From positions 1 to 33,757 of the forward strand of contig NZ_JAEMUX010000086.1 in the NCBI RefSeq assembly GCF_016598475.1: 33,757 bases of DNA, written 5' to 3'. Made by a program: the position numbers and the translations under genes. The notes below the pieces were generated by a model. It worked only from the letters and a program-made list of their open reading frames with translations, did not search any database and was not told the DNA's origin. Positions within the stretch are counted from its first letter, which is position 1, and every line of letters begins with the position of its first letter. Source of the DNA: Streptomyces adelaidensis. GTDB taxonomy: Bacteria > Actinomycetota > Actinomycetes > Streptomycetales > Streptomycetaceae. Below are positions 13,839 through 21,793 of the stretch, piece by piece.

Positions 13839-16800
13839 TCAGACCCCGGCCAGCAGCTCCCCCGCCGCCTCCCGCTCCAGCATCGCCCGCAAGGGGCCGT
13901 CCACGGCGGCCAGTTCCGCGTACGACCCGCGCTGGGCGACGCGTCCCTCCGCCAACACGACCACCTCGTCCACCGCCTCAAGGCCGGCCAGCCGATGGGT
14001 GATCAGCAGGGTCGTACGCCCCTCGGTCGCGGCCAGCAGATCCGCGGTGAGCGCGTCGGCGGTCGGCAGGTCCAGGTGTTCCGCCGGCTCGTCGAGGACG
14101 AGGACCGGGAAATCGGCCAGCAGGGCGCGGGCGAGGGCGAGCCGCTGCCGCTGGCCGCCGGAGAGCCGAGCCCCGTGCTCACCGATCAGGGTGTCGAGCC
14201 CGTCGGGCAGTTCGTCGGCCCAGTCGAGCAACCGCGCCCGCGACAGCGCGTCCCGCAGCTCCGCCTCGCCCGCGTCCTTCCGGGCCAGCAGCAGGTTCTC
14301 CCGCACGGAACTGTCGAAGAGGTGCGCGTCCTGGGCACACAGCCCCACGAGCCGCCGTACGGCGTCCCCGTCGAGCGCGTACGCGTCCACACCGCCCAGC
14401 GTGTACGTCCCCTCGCGGGCGTCCAGAAACCGCAGCAGCACCTGCGCGAGCGTCGTCTTGCCCGCCCCCGAGACGCCGACCACGGCGACCCTGTGCCCCT
14501 GTTCGAGGGTGAGGCCCAGCCCGGCGAGCGCGTCCCGGCCCTGCCCGGCGTATCGAGCGCCGAGCCCTTCGAGACGCAAGGGAAAAGGCGACACCGGCGG
14601 CGCCGCGGGCCGTTCCGGCTCGCGTACGGGGTCGGAGGCGTCCAGCACCTCGTACACGCGCTCCGCGCTCCTGCGTACCCGCTGGCGGAACTGGACGGCG
14701 AGCGGCATGCCCAGCACCGCCTCGAACGCGGCCAGCGGGGTGAGGACGACGACCGCCATGGCCACGCCGCTCAGCCGCCCGTCGACGACCGCCTGGGCGC
14801 CGAAGAACGCGGTGGCCGCGACGGTGAGCCCGGAGACGAGTGCGGTGAGCCCGTCGCCGAGCGCGGTGGCGGTGGCGGCGCGGGAGGCGATGCGGGTGAG
14901 CACGTGGTCGGCCTGTCGCGCCTCGGCGGTACGTGCGGGCAGAGCACCCGCGACCGTCAACTCGGCGGTACCGGTGAGCAGATCGGCCACCCTGGTGGCC
15001 AGCACCCCGCGAGCCGGCGCCAGCCGGTGCTCCGCCCGCCGGGCCACCGCCCCGGTCACGAGGGGCACTGCGGCCCCGGCGGCGAGCAGCCCGACCGCGA
15101 GGACGGCTCCGGCCTCGGGCAGCAGCCAGGCGGTGAAGCCGACGGAGGCGGCGGACACGGCCACCGCGGCACCGGCGGGCAACAGCCACCGCACCCAGTA
15201 GTCCTGCAGGGCGTCCACGTCGGAGACCAGCCTCGAGAGCAGGTCGCCCCGCCGTGTCGTCCGGAGCCCGGCGGGCGCCAGCCGCTCAAGGCGCCGGTAG
15301 ACGGCCACCCTCGTGTCGGCCAGCATCCGCAGCACGGTGTCGTGCGACACCAGCCGCTCCGCGTACCGGAACACCGCCCGCCCGATGCCGAACGCCCGCG
15401 TCGCCGTCACCGCGACCATCAGATACAGCACCGGAGGCTGCTGCGAGGCCCGCGATATCAGCCACCCGGAGGTCGCCATCAGCCCGACGGCACTGCCCAG
15501 CGCGAGACTGCCGAGCAACAGGGCGAGGGCGAGCCGGCCCCGCCGGGGCCCGGCCATACGGCGGACACGGCTGAGCACACAGCGCCGCACGGTGAGAGGG
15601 GCCGTTGCGGAGTGAACGCTCCCGCCATCCGCGGCCTTCTCAGCCGCCTCCGCGTCAATGGCCCGCCCGTCCGCCGCTCCCCGGAGGCCGGACTCTCCAT
15701 GGGCCTCCCGTTCCTCAAGGGGGTCAGGGGTACCGGCAGGCACCCATGAGGGCAGATCGTCGGCGGCCCGTCCCTCCAGCCGCACCACACGGTCCGCCAC
15801 CTCCAGCAGCGCCGGCCGGTGCACCACCAGCAGCACGGTCCGGCCCACCGCCAGCCGCCGCACCGCCTCCACGACCCCCGCCTCCGTCTCCCCGTCCAGC
15901 GAGGCCGTCGGCTCGTCGAGAAGCAGTACGGGCCGGTCGGCGAGGAACGCCCGGGCGAGGGCGAGCCGCTGCCGCTGTCCGGCGGAGAGCCCGGCACCGT
16001 CCTCGCCGAGGACCGTCTCGGTCCCGGCGGGCAGCGCGTCCACGAACTCCAGCGCCCCCGCGTCGGCGAGCGCCCGCCGCACCGCCGCGTCGTCCGCTTC
16101 CGGACGGGCCAGCCGTACGTTCTCGGCGATCGACCCGGCGTACAGATGCGGCCGTTGCGGCACCCACGCGATGTGCGAACGCCACTCGTCCAGGTCGAGT
16201 GAGGCGAGATCGGCTCCCCCGACCCGCACCCGGCCCGCCGTGGCGCTCGTAAATCCCAGCAGGACGTTCAGCAGCGTCGACTTGCCCACCCCACTCGGCC
16301 CGACGAGGGCCACCGTCTCCCCGGTGGCGACCGTGAAGGACACGACCGAGGCGGCGTCGTACGACCGCCCCGGGTACCGGACGGTCACCCCGTCGAAGCG
16401 GATGTCACCGGCGGGAGGCACAGCCCCCGTCCCGGACACCGGCACCGGCGTCTCCAGGACCTCGAAGATCTCCTCGGCCGCCGCCAGTCCCTCGGCGGCG
16501 GCGTGGAACTGGGCGCCCACCTGCCGGACGGGCAGATACGCCTCGGGGGCGAGGATCAGGATGACCAGCCCGATGTACAGGTCCATCTCACCGTGCACGA
16601 GCCGCATCCCGATGGTGACGGCGACCAGCGCCACCGAGATCGTCGCGAGCAGCTCCAGCGCGAAGGACGACAGGAACGCGATCCGCAGCGTCCGCATGGT
16701 CGCCTGCCGGTACTCCCCGGTGATCCGCTTGATCGACTCGGCCTGCGCCTTGGCCCGGCCGAACACCTTCAGCGTGGGCAGCCCGGCGACGACATCCAAA

Positions 16801-17399
16801 AAGTGCCCCGCCAGCTGTGACAGCAGCCGCCACTGACGGTCCATCTGCGATCGCGTGGCCCAGCCGATCAGCACCATGAAGACCGGGATCAGCGGCAGCG
16901 TGCCGACGATGATCGCCGCCGACACCCAGTCCTCCGTGACGATCCGCGCGAGCACCGCCACGGGTACGACGACGGCAAGGCCCAGCTGCGGCAGGTAGCG
17001 CGAGAAGTAGTCGTCGAGCGCGTCGACCCCACGGGTGGCGAGGGCGACCAGCGAACCCGTGCGCCGCCCGCTCAGCCAGCCGGGGCCCAGCGCGGCGGCC
17101 CGCTCCAGCAAGCGGCCCCGCAGCTCCGACTTCACCGCCACGCTCGCGCGGTGAGCGGCCAGTTCGGTGAGCCAGGAGACCAGCGCCCGCCCGAGCGCCA
17201 CAGCAGTCAACAGCAGCAGGGGAGTACGGAGTTCAGCGACGGCCATCCCGTGCTGGAAAACACCCACCACCACTTCGGCGATGAGCATCGCCTGCGCGAT
17301 GACGAGTGCGGCCCCGACGATGCCCAGGCCGACGACGACCATCAGGAAGAGGCGGGTGGCGCGGGCGTACCGCAGCAGTCGGGGGTCGATTGGTTTCAC
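13839..17399 (-). CDS. cydCD: Fused CydD-CydC ABC transporter (thiol exporter for cytochrome bd assembly)
   Basis: A protein of about 1,186 residues joining two complete ABC half-transporters. The N-terminal CydD half has six membrane spans, then Walker A GPSGVGKS, signature LSAGQRQRLALARA and Walker B LLLDEPTASLD. A linker of about 60 residues follows, then the CydC half with spans, GVSGAGKT, LSGGQRQRLALARA and LVLDEPAEHLD. In E. coli the separate CydDC heterodimer exports glutathione/cysteine and is needed to assemble bd oxidase; the fusion is normal in actinobacteria. The start is uncertain. GTG at 17399 (VKPIDPRLLRY) fits the family and has GAGGAG 12 nt upstream; GTG 17408 and ATG 17426 are in frame. 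With the 17399 start, the start codon lies inside a parS site. Confidence 0.93.
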   Translation of the reverse strand: MKPIDPRLLRYARATRLFLMVVVGLGIVGAALVIAQAMLIAEVVVGVFQHGMAVAELRTPLLLLTAVALGRALVSWLTELAAHRASVAVKSELRGRLLERAAALGPGWLSGRRTGSLVALATRGVDALDDYFSRYLPQLGLAVVVPVAVLARIVTEDWVSAAIIVGTLPLIPVFMVLIGWATRSQMDRQWRLLSQLAGHFLDVVAGLPTLKVFGRAKAQAESIKRITGEYRQATMRTLRIAFLSSFALELLATISVALVAVTIGMRLVHGEMDLYIGLVILILAPEAYLPVRQVGAQFHAAAEGLAAAEEIFEVLETPVPVSGTGAVPPAGDIRFDGVTVRYPGRSYDAASVVSFTVATGETVALVGPSGVGKSTLLNVLLGFTSATAGRVRVGGADLASLDLDEWRSHIAWVPQRPHLYAGSIAENVRLARPEADDAAVRRALADAGALEFVDALPAGTETVLGEDGAGLSAGQRQRLALARAFLADRPVLLLDEPTASLDGETEAGVVEAVRRLAVGRTVLLVVHRPALLEVADRVVRLEGRAADDLPSWVPAGTPDPLEEREAHGESGLRGAADGRAIDAEAAEKAADGGSVHSATAPLTVRRCVLSRVRRMAGPRRGRLALALLLGSLALGSAVGLMATSGWLISRASQQPPVLYLMVAVTATRAFGIGRAVFRYAERLVSHDTVLRMLADTRVAVYRRLERLAPAGLRTTRRGDLLSRLVSDVDALQDYWVRWLLPAGAAVAVSAASVGFTAWLLPEAGAVLAVGLLAAGAAVPLVTGAVARRAEHRLAPARGVLATRVADLLTGTAELTVAGALPARTAEARQADHVLTRIASRAATATALGDGLTALVSGLTVAATAFFGAQAVVDGRLSGVAMAVVVLTPLAAFEAVLGMPLAVQFRQRVRRSAERVYEVLDASDPVREPERPAAPPVSPFPLRLEGLGARYAGQGRDALAGLGLTLEQGHRVAVVGVSGAGKTTLAQVLLRFLDAREGTYTLGGVDAYALDGDAVRRLVGLCAQDAHLFDSSVRENLLLARKDAGEAELRDALSRARLLDWADELPDGLDTLIGEHGARLSGGQRQRLALARALLADFPVLVLDEPAEHLDLPTADALTADLLAATEGRTTLLITHRLAGLEAVDEVVVLAEGRVAQRGSYAELAAVDGPLRAMLEREAAGELLAGV

Positions 17400-17407
17400 G
17401 TGAAACA
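17392..17407. other. parS site 1 (ParB-binding), overlapping the cydCD start
   Basis: GGTTTCACGTGAAACA contains the perfect 14-bp parS core GTTTCACGTGAAAC (17393-17406). The likely cydCD start codon (17397-17399) lies within it, so the ParB site and the first codons share bases. On the minus strand the core reads as the codons for F-H-V-K. Confidence 0.93.
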
Positions 17408-17421
17408 CCCTCTCCTCAGCG

Positions 17422-17445
17422 GGCATGTTTCACGTGAAACATGCC
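17422..17445. other. parS site 2 (ParB-binding), 24-bp palindrome
   Basis: The exact 16-bp consensus TGTTTCACGTGAAACA (17426-17441) sits in a perfect 24-bp palindrome with GGCA/TGCC flanks. Its centre is 34 bp from that of site 1. Confidence 0.95.
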
Positions 17446-17464
17446 TCTTCGACTCAAGGAGGCG

Positions 17465-17480
17465 TGTTTCACGTGAAACA
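17465..17480. other. parS site 3 (ParB-binding)
   Basis: The exact 16-bp consensus TGTTTCACGTGAAACA, centred 39 bp from site 2 and 27 bp past the cydB stop codon. Three sites within 90 bp make this a strong ParB loading spot. Confidence 0.95.
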
Positions 17481-17506
17481 TCGTCAAACACACCCCACGC
17501 CCTGCC

Positions 17507-18511
17507 TCAGTGCGCCGACTCGGCGAGGTGCTGCGTGCCGATGCGCTTGCGGAACACCCAGTACGTCCAGCCCTGGTAGAGCATCACGACCGGCGTCGCG
17601 ATCGCCGCGCACCACGTCATGATCTTCAAGGTGTATGGGCTCGACGAGGCGTTGGTGACCGTAAGGCTCCACTCCTCGTTCAGCGAGGACGGCATGACGT
17701 TCGGGAAGAGCGTCAGGAAGAGCATCGCGACGGCCGCCACAATGGTGACTCCCGACAGGGCGAACGCCCAGCCCTCGCGCCCCGCTCGCACCGCCACCAG
17801 CGCCGTCACGAGCGCGGCTACGGCCACGACCGCCGCGACCAGCGAGACGCCGTCACCCTTCTCGATCTGCGTCCAGAGCAGGAACAACAGCGCCAGTCCT
17901 GCCGATACAGCACCGACGCGCAGCGCCAGCTGCCGCGCCCGCTCCCGGATGTCCCCGACGGTCTTGAGCCCGACGAACACCGCCCCGTGGAAGGTGAAGA
18001 GCGTCAGCGTGACCAGACCACCCAGGAGGGCGTACGGATTGAGCAGGTCGGCGAGAGTACCCACGTACTCGAAGTCGCGGTCGATCTTCACTCCGCGCAC
18101 GATGTTGGCGAAGGCCACACCCCAGAGGAAGGCGGGGAGCAGCGAGGTCCAGAAGATCGCCGTCTCCCAGTTGCGCTGCCAGTTCTCCTCGGGCCGCTTC
18201 ACCCGGTACTCGAAGGCGACACCGCGGACGATCAGGCAGACCAGGATGAGCAGCAGCGGCAGATAGAAGCCGGAGAAGAGGGTGGCGTACCACTCGGGGA
18301 AGGCGGCGAAGGTCGCGCCGCCCGCCGAGAGCAGCCACACTTCGTTGCCGTCCCAGACCGGTCCGATGGTGTTGATGAGGACCCGCTTCTCCGGACGGTT
18401 CCGGGCCAGCAACTTGGTGAGGACACCGACCCCGAAGTCGAAGCCCTCCAGGAAGAAGTAGCCGATCCAGAGGACGGCGATGAGGACGAACCAGACGTCG
18501 TGAAGTTCCAT
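17507..18511 (-). CDS. cydB: Cytochrome bd ubiquinol/menaquinol oxidase subunit II
   Basis: A 334-residue integral membrane protein with about eight spans. It opens with MELHDVWFVLIAVLWIGYFFLEGFDFGVG, which carries the family's GFDFGVG motif. GNEVWLLSAGG follows near residue 55, the usual CydB 'W..NEVW' signature. Together with CydA it forms the cytochrome bd oxidase, which reduces O2 to water with high affinity in low-oxygen or respiration-inhibited cells. The ATG at 18511 has GGGAG about 9 nt upstream. It follows cydA by 27 bp and is followed, after a 107-bp spacer filled with three parS sites, by cydCD. Length and motifs are complete. Confidence 0.96.
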   Translation of the reverse strand: MELHDVWFVLIAVLWIGYFFLEGFDFGVGVLTKLLARNRPEKRVLINTIGPVWDGNEVWLLSAGGATFAAFPEWYATLFSGFYLPLLLILVCLIVRGVAFEYRVKRPEENWQRNWETAIFWTSLLPAFLWGVAFANIVRGVKIDRDFEYVGTLADLLNPYALLGGLVTLTLFTFHGAVFVGLKTVGDIRERARQLALRVGAVSAGLALLFLLWTQIEKGDGVSLVAAVVAVAALVTALVAVRAGREGWAFALSGVTIVAAVAMLFLTLFPNVMPSSLNEEWSLTVTNASSSPYTLKIMTWCAAIATPVVMLYQGWTYWVFRKRIGTQHLAESAH

Positions 18512-18538
18512 GACTGTGCTCCCTCGGCCCGGTGCGGC

Positions 18539-20047
18539 CTAGTACGAGAAGGCCATCGGCTTGTCGGCGTCACGGGGGTCGCCGCCGATCTTCGTGGGCG
18601 GGTTGAGGTCGGCCTCCGTCAGCTCGGGCGGTCCCGCCTTGATGTACTTCGTGAGCAGCTTGACCTCGACGACGGCGAGGATGGCGTACAGGGTGGTGAA
18701 GACGATCATCGAGGTGAGGATCTCGCCCTGGGAGACACCGGGGGAGACCGCGTCCTCGGTGCGCAGCACGCCGTAGACGACCCACGGCTGGCGGCCCATC
18801 TCGGTGAAGATCCAGCCCCATGAGCTGGCGATCAGCGGGAAGCCCAGGGTCAGGACCGCGATGCGCCAGTACCACTTGGTGAGGGTCGGGCCGAGTGCCT
18901 TCTTCGGCAGCAGCACGAGGTGCGGCACTTCGTCGTCGCCCACCCGCAGTTGCTGCGGCAGCAGGAACTTCTTGCGGGTCAGCCAGAGCCCGACCAGACC
19001 GATGGCGAAGGACGTCATGCCGAAGCCGATCATCCAGCGGAAGCCCCAGTAGGCGACCGGGATGTTGGGCCGGTAGTCGCCGGGCCCGTACTTCTCCTGC
19101 TCGGCCTTGTTGACGTCGTTGATGCCGGGGACGTACGAGTCGAAATCGTCGTTGGCGAGGAAGGACAGCAGGCCGGGGATCTCGATGGCGACCTTGTTGT
19201 GGCCCTTGTCGACGTCGCCATAGGCGAAGACGGAGAAGGGCGCGGGCGCCTCGCCGTCCCACAGGGCCTCGGCGGCGGCCATCTTCATGGGCTGCTGCTT
19301 GAACATGACCTTGCCGAGCAGATCGCCGCTGATCGCGGTGAGCATGCCGGCGATGACCACGGTGACCAGGCCTAGCCGCAGCGAGGTCTTCATCACCGGG
19401 ATGTGCTTCTTGCGTGCCAGATGGAAGGCCGCTATGCCGACCATGAAGGCGCCGCCGGTGAGGAAGGCCGCCGCGAGGGTGTGGAAGACCTGGGTGAGCG
19501 CGGTGTTCTGGGTCAGGACGAGCCAGAAGTCGGTGAGCTCGGCCCGGCCCTTCGCCTCGTTGATCCGGTAGCCGACGGGGTGCTGCATCCACGAGTTGGC
19601 CGCGAGGATGAAGTACGCCGACAGGATCGTGCCTATGGAGACCATCCAGATGCAGACGAGGTGGATCTTCTGCGGCAGCTTGTCCCAGCCGAAGATCCAC
19701 AGGCCGATGAAGGTGGACTCGAAGAAGAAGGCGATCAGCGCCTCGAAGGCGAGCGGGGCTCCGAAGACGTCACCGACGAAGCGCGAGTAGTCGGACCAGT
19801 TCATGCCGAACTGGAACTCCTGCACGATGCCCGTGACGACACCCATGGCGATGTTGATCAGGAAGAGCTTGCCCCAGAACTTCGTCGCCTTGAGGTACTT
19901 CTCCTTCCCCGAACGCACCCACGCGGTCTGCAGGCCGGCGGTGAGCGCGGCGAGCGAGATCGTGAGCGGGACGAAGAGGAAGTGGTAGACGGTGGTGATA
20001 CCGAATTGCCATCGCGCCAGAGTCTCCGGCGCCAGAGCGAGGTCCAC
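18539..20047 (-). CDS. cydA: Cytochrome bd oxidase subunit I
   Basis: A 502-residue membrane protein that carries the three haems of cytochrome bd oxidase. The N-terminus has RWQFGITTVYHFLFVPLTI, with the His that ligates haem b595. Further marks are GIVQEFQFGMNWSDYSRFVGDVFGAPLAFEAL and the Q-loop region after about residue 250; GRQPWVVYGVLRT near 420 is diagnostic. The short Q-loop fits the actinobacterial type, which oxidises menaquinol. The start is GTG at 20047, with AAGGAGA upstream. It is the first gene of cydA-cydB-cydCD. A Rex-type operator and a CATAAT -10 lie 78-109 bp upstream, so induction at a high NADH/NAD+ ratio is expected. Confidence 0.96.
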   Translation of the reverse strand: MDLALAPETLARWQFGITTVYHFLFVPLTISLAALTAGLQTAWVRSGKEKYLKATKFWGKLFLINIAMGVVTGIVQEFQFGMNWSDYSRFVGDVFGAPLAFEALIAFFFESTFIGLWIFGWDKLPQKIHLVCIWMVSIGTILSAYFILAANSWMQHPVGYRINEAKGRAELTDFWLVLTQNTALTQVFHTLAAAFLTGGAFMVGIAAFHLARKKHIPVMKTSLRLGLVTVVIAGMLTAISGDLLGKVMFKQQPMKMAAAEALWDGEAPAPFSVFAYGDVDKGHNKVAIEIPGLLSFLANDDFDSYVPGINDVNKAEQEKYGPGDYRPNIPVAYWGFRWMIGFGMTSFAIGLVGLWLTRKKFLLPQQLRVGDDEVPHLVLLPKKALGPTLTKWYWRIAVLTLGFPLIASSWGWIFTEMGRQPWVVYGVLRTEDAVSPGVSQGEILTSMIVFTTLYAILAVVEVKLLTKYIKAGPPELTEADLNPPTKIGGDPRDADKPMAFSY

Positions 20048-20124
20048 GTCTTCTCCTTACATGCCGTGGCACTGCGGCAGTTTGCCCTGCTTGTCACGTA
20101 CATCACAGGACAACCGGGACGAGC

Positions 20125-20150
20125 TTGTGAACGCGTTCACATTCACAAGC
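20125..20150. promoter_or_regulatory. Rex operator of the cyd operon, with a second right half-site
   Basis: TTGTGAACGCGTTCACAT (20125-20142) matches the Rex consensus TTGTGAANNNNTTCACAA at every fixed base but the last. A further TTCACAAGC (20142-20150) forms a second inverted repeat with GCTTGTGAA (20123-20131). On the minus strand the site lies just downstream of CATAAT (20151-20156), so it should cover the transcription start. Rex is a repressor released by NADH and is known to control cyd genes in Streptomyces. Confidence 0.88.
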
Positions 20151-20156
20151 ATTATG
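20151..20156 (-). promoter_or_regulatory. -10 box of cydA promoter
   Basis: CATAAT on the minus strand, directly before the Rex operator and about 100 nt before the GTG start of cydA. No convincing -35 is seen at 16-18 bp, which fits a regulated Streptomyces promoter. Confidence 0.5.
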
Positions 20157-20254
20157 GCGCATGCCCGTTCGAACCCCGACACGCGGGGGGTCCCTAATCC
20201 CGCAACGATCACCGCAGCCTGCGAAAAGAGCACGTCAGCCCACCTCCAGGCATG

Positions 20255-20286
20255 AAAAAAAGGGCCCGGGACAGCACCCCGGACCC
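20255..20286 (-). terminator. Intrinsic terminator of hisC
   Basis: On the minus strand GGGTCCGGG pairs with CCCGGGCCC (9 bp, one G-U) around a 7-nt loop and is followed by seven T. It lies 15 bp past the hisC stop. It is the clearest classical terminator in the window. Confidence 0.88.
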
Positions 20287-20300
20287 TCGATCGCCGCCAG

Positions 20301-21380
20301 CTAGAGCTCCTTGCGGAAGGCCTCCGTCACCTTGAGGAAGATGTCGTTCGCCTCGGTCTCGCCGATCGTCACCCGCACCCCCTCGCCAGGGAACGGCCGT
20401 ACGACGACGCCGGCCTGCTCGCACAGGGCGGCGAAATCGACCGTGCGCTCCCCCAGCCGCAGCCACACGAAGTTCGCCTGCGTCTCCGGCACCGTCCAGC
20501 CCTGGCCGCGCAGCGCTTCGACGACCCGGTTCCGCTCACAGACCAGCGAGCCGACCCGGCCGAGAAGCTCGTCCTCGGCGTTCAGCGAGGCGACGGCGGC
20601 GTCCTGGGCCAGCTGGCTCACACCGAACGGCACGGCCGTCTTGCGCAGGGCGGCCGCCACCGGCTCGTGGGCGATCGCGAAGCCCACCCGGAGGCCGGCG
20701 AGTCCGTACGCCTTGGAGAAGGTCCGCAGCACACACACGTTCGGCCGCTCGCGGTAGAACTGCACGCCGTCCGGCACCTCGACATCGCGCACGAACTCCC
20801 GGTACGCCTCGTCCAGCACCACCAGCACATCACCGGGCACCCGGTCGAGGAACCGCTCCAACTCGGCCCGGCGGACCGCCGTCCCCGTCGGGTTGTTCGG
20901 GTTGCAGACGAAAATCAGCCGGGTCCGGTCGGTGATCGCGTCCGCCATGGCGTCCAGGTCATGCACATCACCCGGCGTCAGCGGCACCTGCACCGACGTG
21001 GCGCCGCTGATCTGCGTGATGATCGGGTACGCCTCGAACGACCGCCAGGCGTAGATCACCTCGTCGCCGGGCCCCGAGGTCGCCTGGAGCAACTGCTGGG
21101 CGACACCGACCGAGCCGGTGCCTGTGGCCAGGTCCGTGACCGGCACCCCGAAGCGGTCCGACAACTCGTTCATCAGCCCGGTGCACGCCATGTCCGGGTA
21201 CCGGTTGAAGGACGAGGCCGCGCCGGTCACGCTCTCCAGCACACCGGGCAGCGGCGGATAGGGGTTCTCGTTGGAGGACAGCTTGTACGCCACCGGGCCG
21301 CCCGCCGCGGCCGCCCTGCCCGGCTTGTAGGTGGGGATACCCGCCAGCTCGGCTCGCAGCTTGGGGCTCGTCTCGCTCAC
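20301..21380 (-). CDS. hisC: Histidinol-phosphate / aromatic aminotransferase (HisC family)
   Basis: A 359-residue class I/II PLP aminotransferase. It has the HisC-type N-terminal KLSSNENPYPP, GTGSVGV near residue 87 for phosphate binding, CNPNNPTGT near 159, LDEAYREF with Asp190 and Tyr193, the Schiff-base Lys223 in RTFSKAYGLAGLRVG, and the C-terminal VRVTIG Arg. The reaction is histidinol phosphate plus 2-oxoglutarate, or an aromatic amino acid with its keto acid. No other his genes are nearby, so it may be a second HisC serving as an aromatic aminotransferase. The GTG at 21380 has GAGGAGG upstream; the frame extends further without a better start. Upstream lie a possible -10 (TAAGGT, 21412-21417) and two DnaA boxes. 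Confidence 0.92.
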   Translation of the reverse strand: MSETSPKLRAELAGIPTYKPGRAAAAGGPVAYKLSSNENPYPPLPGVLESVTGAASSFNRYPDMACTGLMNELSDRFGVPVTDLATGTGSVGVAQQLLQATSGPGDEVIYAWRSFEAYPIITQISGATSVQVPLTPGDVHDLDAMADAITDRTRLIFVCNPNNPTGTAVRRAELERFLDRVPGDVLVVLDEAYREFVRDVEVPDGVQFYRERPNVCVLRTFSKAYGLAGLRVGFAIAHEPVAAALRKTAVPFGVSQLAQDAAVASLNAEDELLGRVGSLVCERNRVVEALRGQGWTVPETQANFVWLRLGERTVDFAALCEQAGVVVRPFPGEGVRVTIGETEANDIFLKVTEAFRKEL

Positions 21381-21793
21381 CGCAGTCCTCCTCGTCGACG
21401 TAATGCTTCTCACCTTATGAGGATTCCGCGCCCCTGCGAACGGCCTGTGGACAACCGCGGCCACACTGTGTCCACACCTCTCCGGCCCCATCAGCCTCAC
21501 GGGCATCAGCGCACGAAGGTGTACGAATCTCGGGGGCGCGCCGCTCAGAAGCACGCGCGCCGGTGGCTCGCGCCGTGGCGCGCGTCACCCGTGCAGGTGA
21601 GTTGAGACCTCTTCGAAACATGAGCTACTTGGCAGGCTCATCCGCGTCGACAAGACACGTCCTGGCATTGGATCGCCCAACTCCCTTACAATGCAAGGAA
21701 ATTGACCCTTTGTGACCATGCAGAAACGTGCCTGTCAACGAGCGCATATGCGTCCGCACTACCCCACCGCATGAGCCCTACTATCGGCTCGCC
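21381..21793. other. Divergent intergenic region hisC / LacI-type gene
   Basis: This 413-bp gap has no supported gene. It holds the hisC promoter region (possible -10 at 21412-21417), an inverted pair of DnaA boxes (21446-21476), GGCGCG-rich sequence at about 21530-21590, an inverted repeat ATGAGC/GCTCAT with 10-bp spacing (21620-21641), a good -10 TACAAT at 21688-21693, TTGACC at 21703-21708, and a second possible -10, TACTAT, at 21779-21784 close to the LacI-type start. Confidence 0.5.
21446..21476. other. Inverted pair of DnaA boxes upstream of hisC
   Basis: TGTGGACAA (21446-21454) is a perfect minus-strand TTGTCCACA. GTGTCCACA (21468-21476) is one mismatch from the same box on the plus strand. 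Together they form an inverted repeat with perfect 8-bp arms, TGTGGACA and TGTCCACA. They lie about 30-60 bp upstream of the possible hisC -10, so DnaA could bind as a dimer and affect transcription. Confidence 0.65.

Noticed and set aside
13839..17426. Start of cydCD at the ATG 17426
   Set aside because: It would add nine residues encoded by parS sequence, with a badly spaced ribosome-binding site. The family begins near VKPIDPRLL, so 17399 is preferred, though not proven.
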